A DNA stretch of 64,000 nt from Hyphomicrobiales bacterium. GTDB taxonomy: Bacteria; Pseudomonadota; Alphaproteobacteria; Rhizobiales; Rhizobiaceae. The DNA is taken from the NCBI GenBank assembly GCA_900468625.1, contig UBUL01000007.1, forward strand, positions 62,001 through 126,000, given 5' to 3'. Below the pieces are notes generated by a model. The model was given only the letters and a program-made list of their open reading frames with translations. It did not search any database and was not told where the DNA came from. A program made the position numbers and the translations under genes. This document shows positions 55,004-64,000 of the stretch, in pieces (within the stretch, counting starts at the first letter, position 1; each line of letters starts with the position of its first letter).

Positions 55004-55780
55004 ATGAGCGAAGCAGCCGAAGCTTACAGCGTTTCCCGGCTGTTTCCGCCAGCCGACCGTACCGAATTGCGTTTCGACCGGCATTACCTGCTTTACTGTA
55101 CGGCGGGCACGATGCGTCTGGAGGCAGAGGGCAAGGTCTGGTCTTTGCCTCCGTCGCGGGCCGCCATCATTGAAGCGGGACGAAGTATTCACGTGACCTT
55201 GCCGCAGGCGGTGATGGCCTGTTCAACTCTCTTCGCTCGAACGTTCATTCCCGCTCCGGCAGAGGCTCTTACGGTCATCAATGTGACATCTCTCGCGCGA
55301 GAGTTGATCCTCGCTTGCCGTGTTTGGACCGATGTCGATAAGCCGCTCGATTCCTATGCGCGGCAACTCTTTACGACATTAGCCGCGGTCGTCGGCCAAC
55401 TCGCCTCTATGCCATCCAATACTGCCATGCCGCTACCCCGTTCGAGTGGCGTCTCTGCGGCGATGCGACTGACCGAACAGCGAATGGCCGAGGCGCCGGA
55501 CTTCGCCTCAATTGCGCGCGGCGTCGCGATGACGGAACGGTCACTCGCTCGGCATTTCACGGATGAGATGGGTATGACTTGGCGGCAGACATTGCGCCGG
55601 CTGCGCATCATTCGCGCTATGGAGCTTCTCGGAGCGAATGATGTGAGTATCACCGAGGCGGCATACTCGGTCGGCTACGCATCGCTATCGGCCTTCAACG
55701 CCGCATTTTTGGAAATCAACGGCCAGACACCGACGGCCTTCCGCCTCAGCATCCGGGGCGCCAGTCTTCCACACGTCTAA
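55004..55780 (+). CDS. AraC-family transcriptional regulator
   Basis: 258 residues. The N-terminal cupin-like sensing part (YLLYCTAGTMRLEAEGKVWS) is linked to a C-terminal AraC/XylS DNA-binding domain (about 160-250) with two helix-turn-helix units: ASIARGVAMTERSLARHF and ITEAAYSVGYASLSAFNAAF. Cotranscribed with the ABM gene, so it probably controls it or responds to its product. The effector is unknown. Confidence 0.88.
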   Translation: MSEAAEAYSVSRLFPPADRTELRFDRHYLLYCTAGTMRLEAEGKVWSLPPSRAAIIEAGRSIHVTLPQAVMACSTLFARTFIPAPAEALTVINVTSLARELILACRVWTDVDKPLDSYARQLFTTLAAVVGQLASMPSNTAMPLPRSSGVSAAMRLTEQRMAEAPDFASIARGVAMTERSLARHFTDEMGMTWRQTLRRLRIIRAMELLGANDVSITEAAYSVGYASLSAFNAAFLEINGQTPTAFRLSIRGASLPHV

Positions 55781-55813
55781 TTTGCCTGGGCTTCGGACAG
55801 ATGCCGTAGGGCA

Positions 55814-57220
55814 TCAAATCTCCGACTTGATGTCGCCCATGCGGTTCCAGGCGTCGAGGCCCGCGATCTTGTAGGCTTCGGCAAGCGTCGGATAGTTGAA
55901 GGTGTTCTCGACGAAATATTCGACCGTGCCCTTGAGGTTCAGCACGGCCTGGCCGATGTGCACGAGTTCGGTCGCGCCTTCGCCGACGATATGAACGCCG
56001 AGCAGGCGACGTGTCTTCAGTGAGAAGATCATCTTCAGCAAGCCAGTGTCGAGGCCCATGATGTGGCCGCGCGAGGTCTCGCGGAAGCGGGCGATGCCGC
56101 ACTCATAGGGGATATGCCGTTCCTTGACTTCTTCCTCGGACAGGCCGCAGGTGGAAATCTCAGGCACGGCATAGATGCCGTAGGGGAAGTATTTCGGCGG
56201 CTCCTTGGCAATCGCGCCGACGGCGACGCGGGCTGCGATACGGCCCTGTTCCATCGACGTGGAGGCAAGGCTCGGGAAGCCGACGACATCGCCCGCCGCA
56301 AAGATATGCGGAACCTTGGTGGCGAAGGTTTCCGGATTGACGCTCAGGCGGCCGCGGGCGTCGGCTTCAAGGCCGGCAGCGGGCAGATTGAGCGTGTCGG
56401 TCGCGCCCATGCGGCCGGCGGCAAAGAGGACCATGTCGGTGGTGATGCGGCGGCCGTTGTCGAGCGTCAGTTCCACCTTGCCGTTCGGCAGGCGCTCCAC
56501 TTTCTCGGCCTTCTGGCCGAGCAGCAGCTTCATGTTGCGGTCGCGCAGCTGATAGGTGAAATCCTCGACGATTTCCTTGTCGATGAAATCGAGCATGGTC
56601 GACTTCGGGTCGATCAGCGTCACCTGCGTGTCGAGCGCGCTGAAGATGGTCGCATATTCGATGCCGATGACGCCGGCGCCGATGACGACCATCGAGCGCG
56701 GCAGATCCTCGATATCGAGCAGTTCGTCGCTGTCGAGAACCGTCTTGCTATCGAACGGCATGTAATCCGGGCGGAAGGGCTTTGTGCCGACTGCCAGCAG
56801 GATGCTGGCGGCGGATACGGTGACGACCTCGCCATCATCCTTGACGATCTGCATCGTCTGCGGATCGACGAAGCTTGCCTTGCCCCGTATGTGCTGGACG
56901 CGATTGCGGGCGAACTGGTGCTCAAGCACTTCGACCTCGTGGTCGAGGGTGATCAGCAGGCGGCGGCGCAGGTCTTCAGCGCTGATTTCCTGCTTGACGC
57001 GATAGGCGCGTCCATAGAAGCCGCGTTCTCGCCAGCCGGACAGGTTGAGCGCGGTTTCACGCAATGTCTTGGAAGGGATGGTGCCGGTGTGGACCGAGAC
57101 GCCGCCGACGCGCTTGCCTTGCTCGACGACGAGCACCTTCTTGCCGAGTTTGGCGGCCTGAATAGCGCCTCTGCGGCCGGCGGGGCCGCTACCTACGACT
57201 AGGAGATCGAATTGGTCCAT
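55814..57220 (-). CDS. sthA: Soluble NAD(P) transhydrogenase
   Basis: FAD enzyme that moves reducing power between NADH and NADPH, 468 residues. FAD loop VVGSGPAGRRGA (about 9-20), central NAD(P) loop VIGAGVIGIEYA, distal FAD motif HIFAAGDVVGFPSL. The usual redox disulfide CLNxGCIPSK is replaced by SVHTGTIPSKT, the mark of SthA/UdhA rather than a lipoamide dehydrogenase. ATG at 57220 (MDQFDLLVV). Useful where PHB synthesis and respiration compete for reductant. Confidence 0.93.
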   Translation of the reverse strand: MDQFDLLVVGSGPAGRRGAIQAAKLGKKVLVVEQGKRVGGVSVHTGTIPSKTLRETALNLSGWRERGFYGRAYRVKQEISAEDLRRRLLITLDHEVEVLEHQFARNRVQHIRGKASFVDPQTMQIVKDDGEVVTVSAASILLAVGTKPFRPDYMPFDSKTVLDSDELLDIEDLPRSMVVIGAGVIGIEYATIFSALDTQVTLIDPKSTMLDFIDKEIVEDFTYQLRDRNMKLLLGQKAEKVERLPNGKVELTLDNGRRITTDMVLFAAGRMGATDTLNLPAAGLEADARGRLSVNPETFATKVPHIFAAGDVVGFPSLASTSMEQGRIAARVAVGAIAKEPPKYFPYGIYAVPEISTCGLSEEEVKERHIPYECGIARFRETSRGHIMGLDTGLLKMIFSLKTRRLLGVHIVGEGATELVHIGQAVLNLKGTVEYFVENTFNYPTLAEAYKIAGLDAWNRMGDIKSEI

Positions 57221-57328
57221 CGGGAAGCCTCGGAACTGGAATAGGGAATCAATGTCGCAACGCAACATGCTTTCCGTCAACCGGTAGCGTCTCAATGTTA
57301 CAGATTATCTAACGAGAAAATCAGGCAA

Positions 57329-57925
57329 TCAGGATGCCGAAAGGCCAAGCCAAGATTCCAGCTTCTCGAAGGTACGGTCCATGGCGTAGGCACGCGTGAA
57401 GGAAAATGGCAGGTGACCGTAGATGATCGACATCTGACCTTCCGCGGTTGCCTCATTCGCTTTGGCAATGGCGGCGAGGTAAAGGGCTGACGCAAGGCCG
57501 GTCCTGTCGGCGCCCGCCTGGCAATGGATGAGAATCGGCTTCGGTGCGTTGCGCATGATATCGACGAGCTGCTCGGCCTGAGCCTGCGTCAGCTCGCGTC
57601 CGGCAGACATGTGAAAATCGATATGGTTGATGTTGAGCTCTTTCGCCTCGGCAACTTCGTTATCATACCAATGGCGCCCGGTATTGTCTCCGCGCAGGTT
57701 GATGATGGTCTTGATGCCGTATTGCTTTTGAAACTCGGCAATGGTGCTGGCAGACGGTTGCGAGGAACGGTAAAGCTCGCCGGCAATGACCGAATGGAAA
57801 TTCGTCGTCCAGAGCATATGAGCATAGAACCCGCCGGCAACCGCTGCAAAGGCTCCCGCGGCCACAAGCGCGCCGCGACCAATACGAAGGAGGCGATGAG
57901 CAAGCGTCGGCGCTGTCTTCTGCAT
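57329..57925 (-). CDS. Membrane-anchored dual-specificity-like phosphatase
   Basis: 198 residues. N-terminal helix (RGALVAAGAFAAVAGGFYAH, about 17-36), then a cysteine-phosphatase domain with LYRSSQPSASTI, the Asp-containing NLRGDNTGRHWY segment and the active-site loop HCQAGADRTG (Cys135, Arg141). A DSP/PTP-like family. The helix would place the domain at the membrane, most likely periplasmic. The substrate is unknown. Alternative starts exist upstream to 57967. Confidence 0.8.
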   Translation of the reverse strand: MQKTAPTLAHRLLRIGRGALVAAGAFAAVAGGFYAHMLWTTNFHSVIAGELYRSSQPSASTIAEFQKQYGIKTIINLRGDNTGRHWYDNEVAEAKELNINHIDFHMSAGRELTQAQAEQLVDIMRNAPKPILIHCQAGADRTGLASALYLAAIAKANEATAEGQMSIIYGHLPFSFTRAYAMDRTFEKLESWLGLSAS

Positions 57926-58178
57926 ATAATCTCCGGCGACCCACGTCTCGGCGACAGGCCAAATCAAAACAACGGCTTCCGCCGGTGCATATGCCGATCG
58001 GATGTGATGATCCTTCTGCCAGATGATGCTGACGCTAAACTGAAAAATGGGAGTGGTGATCGCAATGGCATAATCGGAGATGCCGCAGATATCCTATCGG
58101 ATTGAATCCTAATTGTCATTCAATATCAAATTGATCTCGTGGTTTCTTAAATATATCTATCGCATTCGGGGCGAAATT

Positions 58179-59036
58179 CTAAATTAAGCGTAATGCACGA
58201 AAACTGACATGGCCGTTCTTGCCGATAATAACGTGGTCGTGAACGGCGATGCCTAAAGGCTTGGCGGTGTCGATGATCGTCTTGGTCATGTCGATGTCGG
58301 CGCGTGACGGTGTCGGATCGCCCGACGGGTGGTTGTGGACCAGAATCACCGCAGAAGCGGAAAGCTCCAGCGCACGTTTGACGACTTCTCGAGGATAGAC
58401 CGGCGTGTGATCGACCGTGCCGAAGCCCTGCACTTCGTCGGCGATCAGCGCATTGCGCTTGTCTAGAAACAAGAGGCGGAATTGCTCGCGCGCCTCGTGC
58501 GCCATCGCGGCGTGGCAATAGTCGATGAGAGATTTCCAAGAGGAAAGCACTGGCTTGCCGGTCAATTCGCTTTTCAGCATGCGCTGCGCGACGCTTGCAA
58601 CCAGCTTCAGGTCGAGGGCAACGGCGTCACCAACGCCGCTGACCTCCGTCAGTAGGTTGACCGGAGCGCCGAATACGCCGCCAAGCGTGCCGAAGCGGGC
58701 GAGCAATGCCTTGGCGATCGGCTTTGTGTCGCGCCGGGGGATCAGCCGGAAAAGCAGCAGTTCGAGAATTTCGTAGTCGGCCAATGCCGCATCGCCGCTG
58801 TCGCGATAGCGATTGCGCAACCGTTCGCGGTGACCATGATAATGCGCTTCGGCGTCGGTTGGTGCAGATTTGGTGATAGGGGCGGATTTGGTGGTCTGCG
58901 AGGCGGGCTTGGCAGGCTGACGGGCGAAGAACAGCCGCTCGTCAAGCAACGGCGCATCTTCCCACGCCTCCGTCTTCCCGCCTCTGTCGAGGGGCATGTC
59001 GCCATGTCCGTTGGAAGAAGCGGGACGTTTTGCCAT
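58179..59036 (-). CDS. radC: RadC/YeeS-type JAMM metalloprotein
   Basis: 285 residues. The first part has a helix-hairpin-helix-like region ([15 protein letters not shown]...[11 protein letters not shown]); the JAMM zinc site is [14 protein letters not shown] (His234, His236, Asp247). Once considered a repair protein, the family is now of uncertain role. Starts 3 bases after the map stop, so it closes the phaC-sfsA-map-radC unit. Residues 40-65 are a low-complexity Lys/Pro/Thr linker. Confidence 0.9.
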   Translation of the reverse strand: MAKRPASSNGHGDMPLDRGGKTEAWEDAPLLDERLFFARQPAKPASQTTKSAPITKSAPTDAEAHYHGHRERLRNRYRDSGDAALADYEILELLLFRLIPRRDTKPIAKALLARFGTLGGVFGAPVNLLTEVSGVGDAVALDLKLVASVAQRMLKSELTGKPVLSSWKSLIDYCHAAMAHEAREQFRLLFLDKRNALIADEVQGFGTVDHTPVYPREVVKRALELSASAVILVHNHPSGDPTPSRADIDMTKTIIDTAKPLGIAVHDHVIIGKNGHVSFRALRLI

Positions 59037-59039
59037 GAA

Positions 59040-59876
59040 TTATCCCTGCAGCGGCGGCAGGCCGGGACGGTCGAGGCCACCGGGTGACAGGGTGAAGATC
59101 TCGCAGCCCGTCGCGGTGACGCCGACCGTATGCTCGTACTGTGCCGAGAGCGAGCGGTCGCGAGTGACAGCGGTCCAGCCGTCACCGAGCACCTTCACAT
59201 GCGGCTTGCCGAGATTGATCATCGGCTCGATGGTGAAGATCATGCCTTCGCGCAGCTCCGGCCCGTCATTGACGCGGCCGTAATGCAGGATATTCGGCGA
59301 GTCATGAAAAAGGCTGCCGACGCCGTGGCCGCAGAAGTCGCGCACGACCGAACAGCGCTCGCCCTCGGCATAGGTCTGGATCGCCTCGCCGATGGCACCG
59401 GTGCGGGCACCCGGGCGGACGGCGGCAATGCCGCGCATCAGGGATTCGTAAGTGACTTCGAGAAGCCGCTCTGCCGAGCGCTTGATTTCGCCGACCGGAT
59501 ACATGCGGCTGGAATCGCCGTGCCAGCCATCCAGCACATAGGTTACGTCGATATTGACGATATCGCCTTCGCGCAGCGGCTTGTCGTTGGGGATTCCGTG
59601 ACAGACGACATGGTTGATCGAGGTGCAGGAGGATTTCATGTAGCCGCGATAGTTCAGCGTCGCCGGATAGGCGCCGTGATCCATCCCGAATTCGAAAACG
59701 AAGCGGTCGATGACATCGGTCGGCACGCCGGGCTTGACGATGGCTGCCAGTTCATCGAGGCAGCGGGCAGTCAGCTGGCATGCCTTGCGCATTCCGGCAA
59801 AGGCTTCCTCTCCGTAGATGCGGATAGCGCCCGTATTCTTCGCCGGCGCCGTTGCCGCTTCGATGTAGTTCACCAT
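59040..59876 (-). CDS. map: Methionine aminopeptidase type I
   Basis: Removes initiator methionine, 278 residues, slightly longer than E. coli MAP because of about 20 N-terminal residues. The metal ligands lie in VNIDVTYVLDGWHGDSS (two Asp), CGHGVG (His), FTIEPM (Glu) and QYEHTV (Glu). The ATG at 59876 is 2 bases before the sfsA stop on the minus strand. A second map elsewhere in the genome is likely but not visible. Confidence 0.93.
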   Translation of the reverse strand: MVNYIEAATAPAKNTGAIRIYGEEAFAGMRKACQLTARCLDELAAIVKPGVPTDVIDRFVFEFGMDHGAYPATLNYRGYMKSSCTSINHVVCHGIPNDKPLREGDIVNIDVTYVLDGWHGDSSRMYPVGEIKRSAERLLEVTYESLMRGIAAVRPGARTGAIGEAIQTYAEGERCSVVRDFCGHGVGSLFHDSPNILHYGRVNDGPELREGMIFTIEPMINLGKPHVKVLGDGWTAVTRDRSLSAQYEHTVGVTATGCEIFTLSPGGLDRPGLPPLQG

Positions 59877-59878
59877 GA

Positions 59879-60625
59879 CTAGCCTTCGGTAGAGATCTTA
59901 AATTGTTCTAATGCAGCTATGCCGGGTTCGTCTATCGGGATCAACCCGGCAGGCGCGATTTCCGTCGGCGAAACCCTGCATTTCAGCGCATGGGCTTCGA
60001 CGCCACGCGTCAAAGCGCGGTTATAAGCCTTGGCGTAGACCGGATCGAGATCACCGCAAATCCGGAAGCGATCGCAGTCATGACGTTGAACCACGAACAG
60101 CATGACCGCGCGATGGCCGGCCTCTGCCATGTCGCCGAGTTCTTCGAGATGCTTGGCGCCGCGCGCCGTCGCCGTATCGGGAAATTCCGCGAGACCCGGT
60201 TGGCGCACGAAATGAACGTTTTTCACCTCGACATAGGTGGTTGTCCGCAAAGGGTCGGTCAAGAGCAGGTCGATGCGGGAATTGCGGCCGTAATTCTGCT
60301 CACGCTTGACTGTCGTGTAATCGCCGAGATCTGAGATCTGTCCGAGCGCGATCGCCTCCGCCGCAATGCGGTTCGGCATGGCGGTGTTGACGCCCACCGT
60401 CGTACCGTCGGCTTCGATCAGTTCGAAGACATGACGGTATTTTCGCTTCGCGCCCTCATGCTCGGAAAGCCATATGCGCGAGCCGGGTGCCGTAAGGCCA
60501 AGCATCGATCCGGTATTCGGGCAGGAGCCGGTGATGAAGGTTCCGTCCTCAAGCTCGGCATCGAAGAGAAAGCGCTTGTAGCGCGAAATCAGGCGGGCAG
60601 GAACGAGAGGCGAAGGAAACTGCAT
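59879..60625 (-). CDS. sfsA: SfsA-family nuclease-fold protein
   Basis: 248 residues of the SfsA family, once named sugar fermentation stimulation protein. Signature parts: [39 protein letters not shown] and [16 protein letters not shown]. The last two form a restriction-endonuclease-like catalytic core. The physiological role is uncertain. Between phaC and map with gaps of 12 and 2 bases. Confidence 0.92.
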   Translation of the reverse strand: MQFPSPLVPARLISRYKRFLFDAELEDGTFITGSCPNTGSMLGLTAPGSRIWLSEHEGAKRKYRHVFELIEADGTTVGVNTAMPNRIAAEAIALGQISDLGDYTTVKREQNYGRNSRIDLLLTDPLRTTTYVEVKNVHFVRQPGLAEFPDTATARGAKHLEELGDMAEAGHRAVMLFVVQRHDCDRFRICGDLDPVYAKAYNRALTRGVEAHALKCRVSPTEIAPAGLIPIDEPGIAALEQFKISTEG

Positions 60626-60637
60626 AATCGGTGGCTG

Positions 60638-62485
60638 CTATGCCCGTTCCATGACGAAGCTGCCGGGCGCCTCTTCCAGCGCATTGAGGGCCTTGCCGCC
60701 GGGTTGACGCGCCGCCGTCATGCGATGGTCTTGCGTGAGGATCCAGGCGTGCCAATGCGGCCACCAGGATCCCGGAGTTTCTTTCGCCTCGGCCAGCCAT
60801 TTCTCGTAATCGCCGCCCATGGGGCCGCCCGTCCAGAACTGGTATTTATGTTTGTCCGGCGGATTGACCACGCCGGCGATGTGGCCCGAGCCCGTTACGA
60901 CGAACTCCACAGGTCCGCCGAAATACTGGCTGCCGACGAAGACGGATTTGGCGGGCGCGATGTGATCCTCGCGCGTCGCCAGATTGTAGACGGGGATGCG
61001 TACGTCCTTCAGCGACAGCGTCTTGCCGTCGAGCACCATCTTGCCCTGGCTGAGCGCATTGTTGAGGTAGCAGTTTCGCAGGTAGAAGGAGTGGTTGGCC
61101 GCTGCCATGCGCGTCGAATCGGCGTTCCAGAACAGAAGGTCGAAGGGCAGAGGGTCCTGTCCCTTCAGATAGCTGTTGACGAAATAGGGCCAGATCAGTT
61201 CGGAGGCGCGCAGCATGTTGAAGGCCGCCGCCATCTTGGAGCCTTCGAGATAGCCGAGCACGTTCATCTGCTCTTCCAGCGCTGAGATCTGCTCCTCGTC
61301 GACGAAAACCTTCAGGTCGCCGGCAAAGGTGAAATCGACCTGCGTCGTCAGGAAGGTTACCGTGCGAATGCGCTTGTTCTTTTCCTTGGCATGGAGCGCG
61401 AGAGTGGCCGCGAGCAGTGTCCCGCCGACGCAATATCCGACAGCATTGACCTCCCGCTCTTCCGTGGCCTTTTCGATCGTTTCCAAGGCGAAATCGATGC
61501 CCTCGCGCGCATAGGAGGTCCAGTCCTTAGCCGCGTGCCGCTGATCGGGGTTCACCCAGGAGATGACGAAGACGGTGTGACCCTGCTCCACGCACCATTT
61601 TATGAAGGATTTCTGCGGGTTGAGATCGAGAATGTAGAATTTGTTGATCCAGGGCGGGCAGATCAGCAGCGGCCGTTTCAGAACCTTGTCCGTTGCTGGC
61701 GCGTATTGGATGATCTGGCAGATATCGCTTTGCGCGATCACCTTGCCTGGTGTCAGCGCCATGTCGCGGCCGACGGCGAATTTCGTCATGTCTGTCTGCC
61801 GCAATCGCAGCTCGCCGTGACCGAGGCTGATATCTTCGGCCAGCATCTTCATGCCGCGTACCAGATTCTCGGCATTGGAGGCGATGGTCTCGCGATAGAC
61901 CTGCGGATTCGTTGCGACGAAATTGGTCGGCGAAAAGGCGGCGGTGATCTGCTTCGTGTAGAACGCAGCCTTGTGCCGCGTATGTTCGTCCAGGCCTTCG
62001 GCGTCACCAACCAGCTTTTCCGCCCAGTTCGACGTCAGGAGATAGGTCTGCTTCAGAAAGTCGAAGAAGGGGTTCTTCTGCCAGTCCTCGTCGGCAAAGC
62101 GCCTGTCCTTGATCGCTTCGGATTCGGCCTCGTCGGGCGAATCGCCGCTGAGGCGCTGCATGGTCTTCGTCCACAGGCTGAAGTAGCCGGTCAGCAAATG
62201 CGTTTGCGCCTCGAGCGTCCGGCGAGGATCGGAAAGCCAGTATTCTCCGACCTTGGACAGAGTCTTGACCATATCGGTAAAAGGATCGGCAACCGTATCG
62301 ACCTTTTCACCGCGTTCACGCGGCGCAAGCCAGGCCGACGCCGCCTTGCCAAGGTTTTCCAGCGCACGGGCAAAATTGACGGCCATCGCTTCGGGATCCC
62401 TGACGATGTAAGGCTCGACTGACTTTGGATCAAAGCCGGGAAAGCCGCTGCTACCTTCATTATTGTCCCGCTTGCTGTCGGTCAC
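60638..62485 (-). CDS. phaC: Poly(3-hydroxyalkanoate) polymerase, class I
   Basis: Polymerises 3-hydroxybutyryl-CoA to PHB granules, 615 residues. The lipase-like box is GYCVGG with the catalytic Cys352; a distal Asp in NLATREDHIAPA and a His in GSGHIAGVVNPP complete the triad. WVNPDQRHA and the PPWINKFYILDLNP block are class I hallmarks. The start is GTG at 62485 with GGGAGGA before it; the nearby ATG is out of frame. First gene of phaC-sfsA-map-radC. No phaR or phasin is in the window. Confidence 0.95.
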   Translation of the reverse strand: MTDSKRDNNEGSSGFPGFDPKSVEPYIVRDPEAMAVNFARALENLGKAASAWLAPRERGEKVDTVADPFTDMVKTLSKVGEYWLSDPRRTLEAQTHLLTGYFSLWTKTMQRLSGDSPDEAESEAIKDRRFADEDWQKNPFFDFLKQTYLLTSNWAEKLVGDAEGLDEHTRHKAAFYTKQITAAFSPTNFVATNPQVYRETIASNAENLVRGMKMLAEDISLGHGELRLRQTDMTKFAVGRDMALTPGKVIAQSDICQIIQYAPATDKVLKRPLLICPPWINKFYILDLNPQKSFIKWCVEQGHTVFVISWVNPDQRHAAKDWTSYAREGIDFALETIEKATEEREVNAVGYCVGGTLLAATLALHAKEKNKRIRTVTFLTTQVDFTFAGDLKVFVDEEQISALEEQMNVLGYLEGSKMAAAFNMLRASELIWPYFVNSYLKGQDPLPFDLLFWNADSTRMAAANHSFYLRNCYLNNALSQGKMVLDGKTLSLKDVRIPVYNLATREDHIAPAKSVFVGSQYFGGPVEFVVTGSGHIAGVVNPPDKHKYQFWTGGPMGGDYEKWLAEAKETPGSWWPHWHAWILTQDHRMTAARQPGGKALNALEEAPGSFVMERA

Positions 62486-62645
62486 GCATCATCCTCCCGG
62501 CGGCAGCTCGTGTTCTGTTTTCCATTTGTACATCTTGCGGGAAAAGGAATACAAGTCGAATGAAACGCAACCCTGCTCTTGCTTTGCTGCTGCGACAAAT
62601 TTAACAGTCGCAACCCTCAGCGAGGAATAGCGCAGGAAGACAATT

Positions 62646-63098
62646 ATGGGCAGCGGCATGGTGGCAAGACTGAACCGGTATTCCGTACTCTGCGGTGCAA
62701 TGTGCGGAATTCTCGCATTGACGCTCGCGGGTTGCTCTACGCCCGAAGAAAAGGCGGCCTACGCCAAGCGCAAGCAGCCGCCCGAGGCGGTGATCGTAAA
62801 GCCCGCCAAGGGCACGCCGGTCGTGGAAATCAGCACGCAGCAATATTACAAGGACGGCTATCCCTCCTTCAACGCACCGCCGACCGCGGCAAACGTCCAG
62901 ATCAACGACCAGCAGGCGGGCGACCTGGTCAAGCAGCTGACGGCGCTCGGCGCCCAGCGCAAGGCCGGCACGATATCGGAAGCCGAATACCAGCGCCGCG
63001 TTGCCGAAATGCGCAAGCTCGCCGCCGAACATGGCCAGGATACGCTGCAGGAAATTCAGAAAGAGGGCAGCGCTCAGCCAGCCCAGACGCAGAATTAG
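62646..63098 (+). CDS. Lipoprotein with a SHOCT-like C-terminus
   Basis: 150-residue predicted lipoprotein: signal peptide with lipobox ILALTLAGC, then a short proline-rich stretch and a C-terminal helical region AGDLVKQLTALGAQRKAGTISEAEYQRR that resembles a SHOCT domain. ATG at 62646 follows AGGAAG; an ATG four codons later is possible. Divergent from phaC. No known function. Confidence 0.75.
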   Translation: MGSGMVARLNRYSVLCGAMCGILALTLAGCSTPEEKAAYAKRKQPPEAVIVKPAKGTPVVEISTQQYYKDGYPSFNAPPTAANVQINDQQAGDLVKQLTALGAQRKAGTISEAEYQRRVAEMRKLAAEHGQDTLQEIQKEGSAQPAQTQN

Positions 63099-63319
63099 CC
63101 TTGCGTTTCAGGTGATTTGGACGCAAAGCGTTCAGACAGGCTGAATTTGGATGTGTCTGACCGGTGAATTGCACTTTGCGTGCATAACCGCCCAAGATTC
63201 ACCTTATCTTTCGAGAAAGCATGTTGCGGCGCCGCGATTTCCAAGTTCGTATCGCGGCTGGCCGATGGATCAACGAACTTCAGCGCGGTTTTGAGGGCCG
63301 CTGTCCCATGGGGAAAGAA

Positions 63320-64000
63320 ATGGAAGAGTTTCATAAAGTCCGGCGTTTGCCGCCCTACGTTTTCGAACAGGTCAATCGTTTGAAAGCGAGCGCGCGAGCG
63401 GGCGGGGCGGACATTATCGACCTCGGCATGGGCAATCCCGATCTTCCGACCCCGAAGGCGATCGTCGACAAGCTGTGCGAAGTGGTACAGGATCCGCGCA
63501 CGCATCGCTATTCCTCCTCAAAGGGCATTCCTGGCCTTCGCCGTGCGCAGGCCGCCTATTACGCCCGTCGTTTCGGCGTGAAGCTCAACCCGGACACGCA
63601 GGTGGTCGCCACCCTCGGCTCTAAGGAAGGCTTCGCCAATATGGCGCAGGCGATCACGGCGCCCGGCGACGTCATCCTCTGCCCGAATCCGACCTATCCG
63701 ATCCATGCCTTCGGCTTCCTGATGGCCGGTGGGGTAATCCGCTCGATCCCGGTCGAGCCGGATGACAGCTTCTTCCCGCCGCTGGAGCGGGCCGTGCGCC
63801 ACTCGATCCCGAAGCCGCTGGCGCTCATCCTGAACTATCCGTCGAACCCGACGGCCTATGTCGCGACGCTCGATTTCTACAAGGAAGTCGTCGCTTTCGC
63901 CAAGAAGCACGACATTATCGTGCTGTCGGATCTGGCCTATTCGGAAATCTACTTCGACGACGCACCGCCGCCGTCGGTACTGGAAGTCCCTGGCGCCATC
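63320..64000 (+). CDS. PLP-dependent aminotransferase, AlaC-like, cut by the window edge
   Basis: First 227 residues of a class I/II aminotransferase. IDLGMGNPDLPTP, the SSSKGIPGLRRA element, LGSKEGFANM and ILNYPSNPTAYVA fit alanine/LL-diaminopimelate-type enzymes (AlaC/YfdZ). The PLP lysine lies beyond the edge. GGGGAAAG precedes ATG 63320; an in-frame ATG at 63308 and one at 63221 are less likely by family alignment. Divergent to nothing; 221 bases after the lipoprotein gene. Confidence 0.88.
   Translation, partial: MEEFHKVRRLPPYVFEQVNRLKASARAGGADIIDLGMGNPDLPTPKAIVDKLCEVVQDPRTHRYSSSKGIPGLRRAQAAYYARRFGVKLNPDTQVVATLGSKEGFANMAQAITAPGDVILCPNPTYPIHAFGFLMAGGVIRSIPVEPDDSFFPPLERAVRHSIPKPLALILNYPSNPTAYVATLDFYKEVVAFAKKHDIIVLSDLAYSEIYFDDAPPPSVLEVPGAI

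Noticed and set aside
56063..57202. 379-codon plus-strand frame
   Set aside because: Antisense to sthA; typical GC-driven shadow frame.

Overview
The window is chromosomal DNA from a Rhizobium-type alphaproteobacterium (order Hyphomicrobiales, family Rhizobiaceae). The evidence is a PopZ/DUF2497 gene beside valS, an ExoR regulator, a RopA-type Porin_2 protein, the argS-SPOR-nagZ-scpAB-tatABC-serS-surE-pcm-nlpD-yajC-secDF gene order, two DUF1127 miniproteins beside an alpha-r14-like small RNA, a PhaC class I synthase and a RIME-like intergenic repeat. Most of the window is ordinary conserved chromosome. I see no prophage, transposase, integrase or CRISPR array.

Layout. 1-3468: the minus-strand unit cysK-alaX-sseA-GNAT, with a DUF1203 gene cut by the left edge. 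3764-10763: an SDR enzyme, then a glycerol-3-phosphate ABC importer in which ugpC faces ugpB-ugpA-ugpE convergently and has its own Pho-box-like site, then a hexapeptide acetyltransferase and a small membrane protein. 10880-16488: a gene-poor accessory stretch holding tRNA-Asn, tRNA-Cys, the major porin, small secreted proteins (one very His-rich), an orphan Rap1a/Tai-like immunity protein, a RIME-like repeat, a nested inverted repeat and a candidate new small RNA with a near-consensus promoter and terminator. 16489-25857: pcm-like, popZ, valS, a FadL-like channel, exoR, xthA and erpA. 26164-47484: the long conserved block for dNTP turnover, translation, cell-wall recycling and division, chromosome condensation, Tat and Sec export, ending in homologues of two mitochondrial complex I assembly factors. 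47503-50571: trmFO, two DUF1127 genes and the alpha-r14/NfeR1-like RNA. 50572-57925: a DUF2157/GDYXXLXY membrane pair, tRNA-Leu, trigger factor with a Lys/Ala tail, an ABM-AraC pair, SthA transhydrogenase and an anchored phosphatase. 58179-64000: the minus-strand unit phaC-sfsA-map-radC, a lipoprotein and an aminotransferase running off the right edge.

Functionally the core genes cover protein export (Tat, YajC/SecDF), envelope building (NagZ, SPOR, NlpD-like, RopA, FadL), carbon, phosphate and redox balance (Ugp, PhaC, SthA) and surface-polysaccharide control (ExoR). The least explained items are two minus-strand RNAs: the three-hairpin anti-Shine-Dalgarno RNA at 50122-50246, which matches a known rhizobial family, and the roughly 76-nt RNA candidate at 15382-15457, which I cannot place in any family. 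All names come from reading motifs and context. No database search was run.
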